Position numbers and translations under genes: made by a program. The notes beneath the pieces are model-generated. The model saw nothing but the letters and a program-made list of their open reading frames with translations, did not search any database and had not been told where the DNA came from. DNA of 64,000 bases, taken from the NCBI RefSeq assembly GCF_007713685.1, contig NZ_VMRJ01000006.1, forward strand, positions 124,001-188,000, read 5' to 3'. Source of the DNA: Hymenobacter setariae (GTDB taxonomy: Bacteria; Bacteroidota; Bacteroidia; Cytophagales; Hymenobacteraceae). Positions 58,927-64,000 of the stretch are shown here, piece after piece (position 1 is the first letter of the stretch; each line of letters starts with the position of its first letter).

Positions 58927-59405
58927 GCGGGCACTGGGTAGCGGGCGTCCCATTCGGCCGCTAGCGCTGGCAGCCGCTCCGAGCCATCGGTAAGCCAGTC
59001 TAGGGCCGAGGCCACGTCGGCAAAGTAGTGCGAGCTGAAGCGGATAGCCGGATGTACCAAGTCGTGGAGGGCGTCGACAGCCAGTTGGTTGTGCACGCGG
59101 TGGCTGTCAATGACTAGCACCAGCCGCTCTAGGTCTAGGGCCACCAAGCCGGGCATCCAGTGGGTGCCGAGCCACTCTTGGTCGGTCAGCTGCAAGTCGG
59201 GAAGGCTGTTCATATCGAGCAGCAAGTGGCGCACTTCTAGCTGCCGCAGCAGCGCTAGCAACTGCTGCGCACTCGTGCGGAGCAGCTGCGGATTACTCAG
59301 GGCTACCCATTCTAGCCGCAGTACTTTAAAGGATGGGTCATGCTGCAGGCAGAAGTTAGGAATGTAGCGGATAATCACAACGACAAGGGCACTAGCACCC
59401 ACCAC
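58923..59405 (-). CDS. STAS/SpoIIAA-like uncharacterised protein
   Basis: 160 residues from the ORF start; the true start may be up to 25 residues later. Alternating strands and helices (FKVLRLEWVALSNPQLLRTS; LLALLRQLEVRHLLLDMNSL; LDLERLVLVIDSHRVHNQLA; HYFADVASALDWLTDG) fit the SpoIIAA-like fold found as stand-alone genes in Hymenobacter-type genomes. The last 4 bp overlap the convergent PglC-like gene. Function unknown. Confidence 0.7.
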   Translation of the reverse strand: MVGASALVVVIIRYIPNFCLQHDPSFKVLRLEWVALSNPQLLRTSAQQLLALLRQLEVRHLLLDMNSLPDLQLTDQEWLGTHWMPGLVALDLERLVLVIDSHRVHNQLAVDALHDLVHPAIRFSSHYFADVASALDWLTDGSERLPALAAEWDARYPVPA

Positions 59406-59565
59406 GAAGGTAACGCATTAGGCCGAATTTATTGCTATTTTAAGCTGATAAATAAGAGCTGTATACGCGTGCTGCACAGCCGTATGCAGCTATTGGCGAA
59501 AGCACTTCGCTGCTGCTTGCTCACTAGCTCAAGTAGTGGCCCTAGGGTAGGGGGTAGAGCCCACT

Positions 59566-59600
59566 TGTCCATTATCGGACACATCGCCCACTATTGGACA
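59566..59600 (+). promoter_or_regulatory. Two palindromic upstream activator sites
   Basis: TGTCC-ATTATC-GGACA (59566-59581) and CGCCC-ACTATT-GGACA (59585-59600): the same 5-6-5 layout, 19 bp apart, about 85 bp upstream of the sigma-54 promoter. This is the usual position for an enhancer-binding protein dimer pair. Confidence 0.55.
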
Positions 59601-59664
59601 TAGGGAAGGGTGAATAATAGGCAGGGTATTGTTGTAAGTGTCTTTTTAATAGATATTTAAATCA

Positions 59665-59681
59665 TTGGCACGCCCCTTGGC
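59665..59681 (+). promoter_or_regulatory. Sigma-54-type -24/-12 promoter of the efflux operon
   Basis: TTGGCACGCCCCTTGGC has the -24 TGGCACG element and TTG at the right spacing, with GG where GC is expected at -12. It lies 36 bp before the ATG at 59718. The interval back to the upstream palindromes is AT-rich. Confidence 0.65.
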
Positions 59682-59717
59682 TTAGTAGATAGCAACCCGC
59701 TACCTACTTGCCCACCA

Positions 59718-60965
59718 ATGGACAGAGCTATATCGACTACTACGCAACGCCGCCGCCAGCTTCGCGCTTGGCTGCTGGGCCTAGGTGCCCTAGCTGCCGC
59801 GCTTGTGGCAGCACTGGGTTTGCGCACGGTGCTGCAGCCCAGCCTGCGCCGGGTCGACATACTCACGGCGACAGTCGAAACGGGCGATGTAGATGCCACG
59901 CTCACGGCCGCTGGCACCGTCATTCCGGCCCGCGAGGCGGTGCTGGTGAGCCCCATCCAGAGCACCATTCGCCGGGTGGCGCTGGCGGTGGGCACGCGGG
60001 TGCAGCCCGGCCAAACCATTCTGGAGCTCGACAAAGACCTGGCTGCCTCGACCTTGGCCAAGCTCGACGACGAGCAGCTGCGCAATCAAAATAAGAACGC
60101 CCAATTGCAGCTCACTCTGGCGCGTAGTCTTACCGACCTGCAAGCCCAGCAAGAAGCCCAAGCGCTGAAAGTGAGTAGCCTGCAATCGGCCCTGCGCGAC
60201 GAGCAGCACCTGCTTGACATTGGGGGCGGCACTGCCGAGGCTGTGCGCCAAGCCGAACTGAACTTGAGCACCGCCCGCCTCGAAGCCGAGCGCCTACGCC
60301 ACCAACTCGCCAACCAGCGCCAAGCCAGCGCCGCCGACCGCCGCGAGCTGAGCTTTACCGTTTCGATGCAGCAGCGCAGCATTGCAGAGCAAGCCGGTAA
60401 GCTGCGTCAGGCCGACATCAGCAGCCCGCAGCCCGGCGTGCTAACCTGGGTAAATGACAACCTAGGTGCCACCGTGCAGGCTGGCGATGCCTTGGCCCGC
60501 GTGGCCGACCTCAGCCGCTACCGGGTGCGCGCCACCCTGGCCGACACCTACGCCGACCAGTTGCACCCCGGCGACGCGGTGCTGGTGCGCCTAGGGCCGG
60601 GCTCCGACCTGCGCGGCACGGTAGCTAGCATCAGCCCCGCCGTGGACAAAGGCACCGTAACCTTCTACGCCACCCTCGCCAACGACCACCACCCGGGCCT
60701 GCGCGCCAATCTGCGGGCCGATGTATTCGTGATAACGCGCGCCCATCGCGCCGTGCTGCGCGTCAAAAACGGTCCCTTTTACCAAGGTGGGCAAGAGCAG
60801 CCAGTGTTTGTGCTGACCGGCGGCCGGGCCGTGCGCCGGGTAGTGCGCTTCGGTGACAGCAACACCGACTATGTACAGGTGCTGAGTGGCTTGGCAAAAG
60901 GGGAAGAAGTCTTGGTCTCGGAGATGAAAAACTACCTAGAAACGCCGGCACTGCGGGTCGAGTGA
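59718..60965 (+). CDS. Efflux periplasmic adaptor (HlyD/MacA-like membrane fusion protein)
   Basis: 415 residues. One N-terminal anchor helix (LRAWLLGLGALAAALVAALG). Then a lipoyl half (DILTATVETGDVDATLTAAG; GTRVQPGQTILELD), a long coiled coil (residues about 115-230, ARSLTDLQAQQEAQALKVSS), the second lipoyl half (DISSPQPGVLTWVNDNLGAT) and beta-barrel domains. First gene of the efflux set; it links the ABC permease to TolC. The preceding 59406-59717 holds no gene, only the sigma-54 promoter and activator sites. Confidence 0.93.
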   Translation: MDRAISTTTQRRRQLRAWLLGLGALAAALVAALGLRTVLQPSLRRVDILTATVETGDVDATLTAAGTVIPAREAVLVSPIQSTIRRVALAVGTRVQPGQTILELDKDLAASTLAKLDDEQLRNQNKNAQLQLTLARSLTDLQAQQEAQALKVSSLQSALRDEQHLLDIGGGTAEAVRQAELNLSTARLEAERLRHQLANQRQASAADRRELSFTVSMQQRSIAEQAGKLRQADISSPQPGVLTWVNDNLGATVQAGDALARVADLSRYRVRATLADTYADQLHPGDAVLVRLGPGSDLRGTVASISPAVDKGTVTFYATLANDHHPGLRANLRADVFVITRAHRAVLRVKNGPFYQGGQEQPVFVLTGGRAVRRVVRFGDSNTDYVQVLSGLAKGEEVLVSEMKNYLETPALRVE

Positions 60966-60978
60966 GTGCTAACGTGAA

Positions 60979-61189
60979 ACCCCACCCCCGGCCCCTTCTC
61001 CGCTTAATGCGCGGAATCCTCCAGGAGAGGGGGAGCCTGACGATTTTTTAAAACTGATTTTATCAATAATAGCAGTGCTTCCTCTCTCCCTAAGTTTTTT
61101 AAGCAGAGCCCTCATCCAAAAGGCATCCGGCTCCCCCTCTCCCGGAGGATTCCGCGCATTAAGCGGAGAAGGGGCCGGGGGGTGGGGTC
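60979..61189. repeat. 211 bp inverted repeat element overlapping the tolC-like gene start
   Basis: Left arm (60979-61036) begins ACCCCACCCCCGGCCCCTTC; right arm (61129-61189) ends GAAGGGGCCGGGGGGTGGGGT. The arms match over nearly 58 bp and share TTAATGCGCGGAAT. The right arm is translated as GSPSPGGFRALSGEGAGG ahead of the TolC signal peptide. Confidence 0.8.
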
Positions 61190-62634
61190 TAACGGCGGGC
61201 CTCTTGCTAGGATTGATTGCCTTTAGCACGTCCGCCCAAACCCTCACGCTACCCGCTCTTATCGAGCAAACCCTGGCTACTTCGGCCGCCAGCTTACAGG
61301 CAAGGGCGGCCCGCGAGGGTGGCTACTGGGCCTTCCGCGCCTACCAGGCCAACTACCGCCCGCAGCTGACGCTGGCCGGTACGGTGCCCAACTTCAACCG
61401 CGCCATCATCCCGGTGGTGCAGCCCGATGGCACTACCGAGTTTCAGAGCGTGCGCTACAATAACTCGCTGCTAGGGGTGGGCCTGAGCCAGAATATTGGC
61501 CTCACGGGTGGGCAAGTCGTCATTGGCTCGCAGGTGCAGCGCTTCGATGACTTTGCCCGCAGTGAGAAGCGCTATAATAACCAGCCCTTTACCCTAGGGC
61601 TTACACAGCCGCTGGGCTACTTCAATGCCCTGCGCTGGAGCCGCCGTATCGCGCCGCTGCTTTACCAGGAAAGCCAGCGCCAGTATCTCGAAGACCGCGA
61701 AGCCCTGGCCCAGCGCGTGACAGAGCTGTACTTCGATGTGCTGTTGCAGCAAGTAAATGCCGCGGTGGCCGGCCAGAATGCCCAGGCCACCGCCGAGCTG
61801 CTGCGCGTGGGCCGCGAGAAATACGCCCTAGGTCGCCTTTCGCAGAGCGACTTGGTGCAGCTAGAGCTCAACCTGCTCGACGCTCAGCAGGCTCAAGTGC
61901 AGGCCCGCCTCGATGCCGAAAGTGCCGCCGTTAGCCTGCGCACCTATTGCACCTTGCCCGGCCCTGCTACCACCGAGGCCGTGCCGCCGCTGGTCGTGCC
62001 TGCGCCCGCACCGGCCCTGGCCGTGGTGCCCACCGAGGCCCTGAGCCAGGCCCGCCAGCACCGCGCCGCGCCGCTGGCCTTCCAGCGGCAGCAGCTGCAA
62101 GCCGCCCGCGATGTGGCCCAGGCCCGCGGCACTACCGGCTTTCTGGCCACCCTCACCGCCAACCTCGGCTATGTAAACCAGGCGCCCTACTTGCTCGACA
62201 GCTACCGGGCGCTGCAAAATCAGCAACAGGTGTCGCTAGCCTTTTCGCTGCCGCTCGTGGACTGGGGCCGCCGCCGCGCCACCGTGCGCACCGCCGAGCT
62301 GGCCCGCGACCAAACCCAGGCCGTCGTGACCCAAGATGAGCGCGCCTTCGAGCAAACTGTGCTCACGCAGGCGGCCCAGGTGCCCGCCCTAGCCGGGCGA
62401 GCCAGCCTAGCCGCTCGCGCCGATACGCTGGCGCAGCGCCGCTACGCTATCACCCGCGCCACCTACGAGGCCGGTCGCCTCTCGCTCACCGACCTCACGC
62501 TGGCCTCGGCGGCCAAAGACCTCGCGCGGCGCAGCTACATTCTGGCTCTGCGGGCCGGGTGGGTGGCCCACTACCGGCTGCGCGGGCTCACTTTATTTGA
62601 TTTTGAAACCGGGCAGCCGCTGGCTGCCGAGTAG
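61075..62634 (+). CDS. TolC-family outer membrane efflux protein, start disturbed by a repeat
   Basis: 519 residues from GTG 61075; the first ~40 residues come from the inverted repeat. The natural signal peptide starts inside the frame near TAGLLLGLIAFSTSAQ (about residue 41), perhaps initiated at a TTG in LLLGL. Two OEP repeats follow: LPALIEQTLATSAASLQARA, LTQPLGYFNALRWSRRIAPL and VGREKYALGRLSQSDLVQLE, and in the second half YAITRATYEAGRLSLTDLTL. Outer-membrane channel partner for the adaptor and ABC genes flanking it. Confidence 0.88.
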   Translation: MLPLSLSFLSRALIQKASGSPSPGGFRALSGEGAGGWGLTAGLLLGLIAFSTSAQTLTLPALIEQTLATSAASLQARAAREGGYWAFRAYQANYRPQLTLAGTVPNFNRAIIPVVQPDGTTEFQSVRYNNSLLGVGLSQNIGLTGGQVVIGSQVQRFDDFARSEKRYNNQPFTLGLTQPLGYFNALRWSRRIAPLLYQESQRQYLEDREALAQRVTELYFDVLLQQVNAAVAGQNAQATAELLRVGREKYALGRLSQSDLVQLELNLLDAQQAQVQARLDAESAAVSLRTYCTLPGPATTEAVPPLVVPAPAPALAVVPTEALSQARQHRAAPLAFQRQQLQAARDVAQARGTTGFLATLTANLGYVNQAPYLLDSYRALQNQQQVSLAFSLPLVDWGRRRATVRTAELARDQTQAVVTQDERAFEQTVLTQAAQVPALAGRASLAARADTLAQRRYAITRATYEAGRLSLTDLTLASAAKDLARRSYILALRAGWVAHYRLRGLTLFDFETGQPLAAE

Positions 62635-62649
62635 CTGCTTTTGTACGAT

Positions 62650-62731
62650 TGTCAGGCTGACGAAGGAAGCATCTTGGCCGCTTTATCAGCTTGAAAACTA
62701 TTCCGCCAAGATGCCTTTCGTCAGTATGACA
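62650..62731. repeat. Inverted repeat unit of the TGTCATGCTGA family
   Basis: TGTCAGGCTGACGAAGGAAG continuing CATCTTGGC, and the partner arm GCCAAGATGCCTTTCG continuing TCAGTATGACA. 82 bp with an AT-rich centre, between the tolC-like and ABC ATPase genes. Sister to 36885-36988. Confidence 0.7.
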
Positions 62732-62752
62732 GACGATTTTAACGCGCTTTTT

Positions 62753-63448
62753 ATGCAGTCAACTTCCACCACCTCCCCCGTCATCCGCCTCGCCAACATC
62801 GAGAAGGTCTACCAAACTCGCACCATCGAAACCGTGGCGCTCAGCCAAGTCAACCTCACCATCAACCGGGGCGAGTTTGTGTCGGTAATGGGCCCCAGCG
62901 GCTGCGGCAAATCGACCTTGCTTAGCCTCATGGGCCTGCTCGATGAGCCCAGCAGCGGCACTATCGAGATAGATGGTCGGCCCGTGACCTCCTACTCAGA
63001 TAAAGAGCTGGCCGGGCTGCGCAATCATAAAATCGGCTTCGTCTTCCAGAGCTACCACCTTATTAACGACCTTTCGGTGCTCGACAATGTGGAGATGCCG
63101 CTGCTCTACCGGCCCAGCATCGGGAGCAGTGAGCGCCGCCGCCGCGCCATAGAGGCCCTCGATAAAGTAGGACTCACGGCCCGCACCAAGCACTTTCCGG
63201 CGCAGCTCTCGGGTGGGCAGCGGCAGCGCGTGGCCATTGCCCGCGCCCTGGCCGGCGAGCCCGAAATTATTTTGGCCGACGAGCCCACCGGCAACCTCGA
63301 CTCGGTGATGGGCGAGGAAATAATGGAGCTGCTCCTAGGTCTCAATCGGGAGCAGGGAACCACCCTCGTGATGGTAACCCACGACGAGCAGCAGGCCCTG
63401 AAAACCCAGCGATTGATACGGTTTTTCGACGGTCGGCAGGTGGCCTAG
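62753..63448 (+). CDS. ABC transporter ATP-binding protein (MacB/LolD type)
   Basis: 231 residues from ATG 62753; an in-frame ATG at 62726 lies on the repeat edge. Walker A GPSGCGKS (about residues 45-52), Q-loop KIGFVFQSYHL, signature LSGGQRQRVAIARAL, Walker B EIILADEPTGNLDS, H-loop VMVTHDEQQA. NLDS plus the short length identifies the MacB/LolD/FtsE clade. It powers the permease that follows 111 bp later. Confidence 0.96.
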   Translation: MQSTSTTSPVIRLANIEKVYQTRTIETVALSQVNLTINRGEFVSVMGPSGCGKSTLLSLMGLLDEPSSGTIEIDGRPVTSYSDKELAGLRNHKIGFVFQSYHLINDLSVLDNVEMPLLYRPSIGSSERRRRAIEALDKVGLTARTKHFPAQLSGGQRQRVAIARALAGEPEIILADEPTGNLDSVMGEEIMELLLGLNREQGTTLVMVTHDEQQALKTQRLIRFFDGRQVA

Positions 63449-63451
63449 GGC

Positions 63452-63558
63452 CAATTATTAATGAGCAATGAACAGTGAGCAATTGTGCTAACCGACCGTT
63501 CGCTCATTTTCCTACCTGCTCATTGCTCATTGTCAATTACTCATTACTCGTTACTCGC
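63452..63558. repeat. Low-complexity ATGAGCAATGA inverted repeat
   Basis: ATTAATGAGCAATGAACAGT ... and ... CTGCTCATTGCTCATTG, with further TCATTACTCGTTACTCG copies, fill the gap between the ABC ATPase and permease genes up to 2 bp before the ATG. Confidence 0.65.
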
Positions 63559-63559
63559 C

Positions 63560-64000
63560 ATGCTTCTCTCTTATCTCAAAATCGCCTGGAAGGTGCTCCT
63601 GCGGCGCAAATTTTTCACCGCCATTAGCCTGTTCGGCATCAGCTTCACGCTCATGATTATGCTAGTGGTCTACGCCATGTTCGACTACGTGGCGGGACCG
63701 CACCGACCGGAGCTGAAAGCCGACCGGCTGCTGTTTGTGAGCCGGATGCAGCTGGTGTACCGCGAAGGCGGCACCAGCAACTCCAACCTAGGCTACGACT
63801 TCCTGGAGCGGCACCTGCGCACCCTGAAGACGCCCGAAAAAGTATCACTCAGCCTGGGCAACTTTAGCACCGTGACCGCCTACGTGGGCGACCAGACGCT
63901 GAAGCTGGACCGCAAATTCACGGATGGCGAGTTCTGGCAGGTACTCGACTTCGACTACGTGGCCGGCCGGCCCTACAATGCCCGCGAGGTGCGCGACGCT
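63560..64000 (+). CDS. ABC transporter permease, MacB/FtsX-like (3' end outside window)
   Basis: 147 codons from ATG 63560 to the edge with no stop. Starts MLLSYLKIAWKVLLRRKFFT, then the first helix AISLFGISFTLMIMLVVYAM, as in MacB-type permeases. A periplasmic MacB_PCD region follows (residues 48-147), with DRLLFVSRM, DFLERHLRTLKTPEKVSLSL, TAYVGDQTLKLDRKFTD and the LDFDYVAGRP that typifies Bacteroidota ABC permeases. Fourth member of the efflux operon. Confidence 0.9.
   Translation, partial: MLLSYLKIAWKVLLRRKFFTAISLFGISFTLMIMLVVYAMFDYVAGPHRPELKADRLLFVSRMQLVYREGGTSNSNLGYDFLERHLRTLKTPEKVSLSLGNFSTVTAYVGDQTLKLDRKFTDGEFWQVLDFDYVAGRPYNAREVRDA

Noticed and set aside
60969..61247. 92-codon minus-strand frame (SPSPGGFRALSGEG)
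   Set aside because: It is only the translation of the inverted repeat element; the same peptide appears on both strands.
1..64000. CRISPR arrays, rRNA genes, intact IS transposases
   Set aside because: No regularly spaced repeats, rRNA-like sequence or DDE/HUH transposase motifs were seen; only short inverted-repeat elements occur.

Overview
The window reads as a stretch of a high-GC Bacteroidota chromosome, most likely Hymenobacter or a close relative (Cytophagales). This is an inference from several signs. Many genes have the Bacteroidota -7 promoter box TAnnTTTG directly upstream of the start codon, and Shine-Dalgarno sequences are essentially absent. Lineage-typical genes are present (DUF4166, DUF2490, an ~80-residue AtpC, short Crp-type regulators). 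GC is roughly 60% and the word CCTAGG is very frequent. No rRNA, CRISPR array or intact IS transposase is visible.

Layout. 1-4583: 3'-truncated alpha-2-macroglobulin lipoprotein. 4785-8899: LysR regulator, threonine synthase and a GT4-NodB fusion. 8950-12570: a three-gene operon of a TPR-AAA+ ATPase and two TPR membrane proteins, followed upstream by DUF167, endonuclease III, a secreted protein, a CheY-type regulator and a CHASE3 histidine kinase. 17095-28607: housekeeping block (TrmH, Crp/Fnr, TypA, MsrB, MetG, Pth, L25, Prs). 28608-29484: about 880 bp without a recognised gene but with strong hairpins. 29485-31280: AraC/ChrB fusion plus DUF2490 protein. 32137-35146: an AT-richer accessory patch with an OLD-type ATPase-TOPRIM gene, a PIN-domain relic and a decayed tyrosine recombinase abutting tRNA-Gln. 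35376-37237: atpD-atpC. 37404-42376: AI-2E transporter, cystathionine synthase/lyase, SRPBCC-DoxX, DUF4166 and desaturase. 42381-46531: PglE/PglD-like pair, Amt transporter and small proteins. 46664-52422: QueA, HEAT-cyclophilin, MscS, RsmG and an ECF sigma factor. 52413-59405: GT2, Tgt, a GIY-YIG nuclease inside inverted repeats, LptF/G, EamA, IspE, a PglC-like transferase and a STAS-like protein. 59566-64000: a MacAB-TolC-like efflux operon (adaptor, TolC, ATPase, truncated permease) behind a sigma-54-type promoter with two upstream palindromes.

The most interesting items are: the AAA+/TPR/TPR operon with no function I can name; a ~390 bp inverted-repeat unit carrying only a GIY-YIG nuclease, with a 113 bp empty derivative nearby; the OLD ATPase island at tRNA-Gln; the sigma-54 control region of the efflux operon; an iterated CCTAGG palindrome resembling cyanobacterial HIP1; and apparently leaderless transcripts. 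Several families of inverted repeats are scattered between genes, and two of them impinge on gene starts (atpC, tolC).
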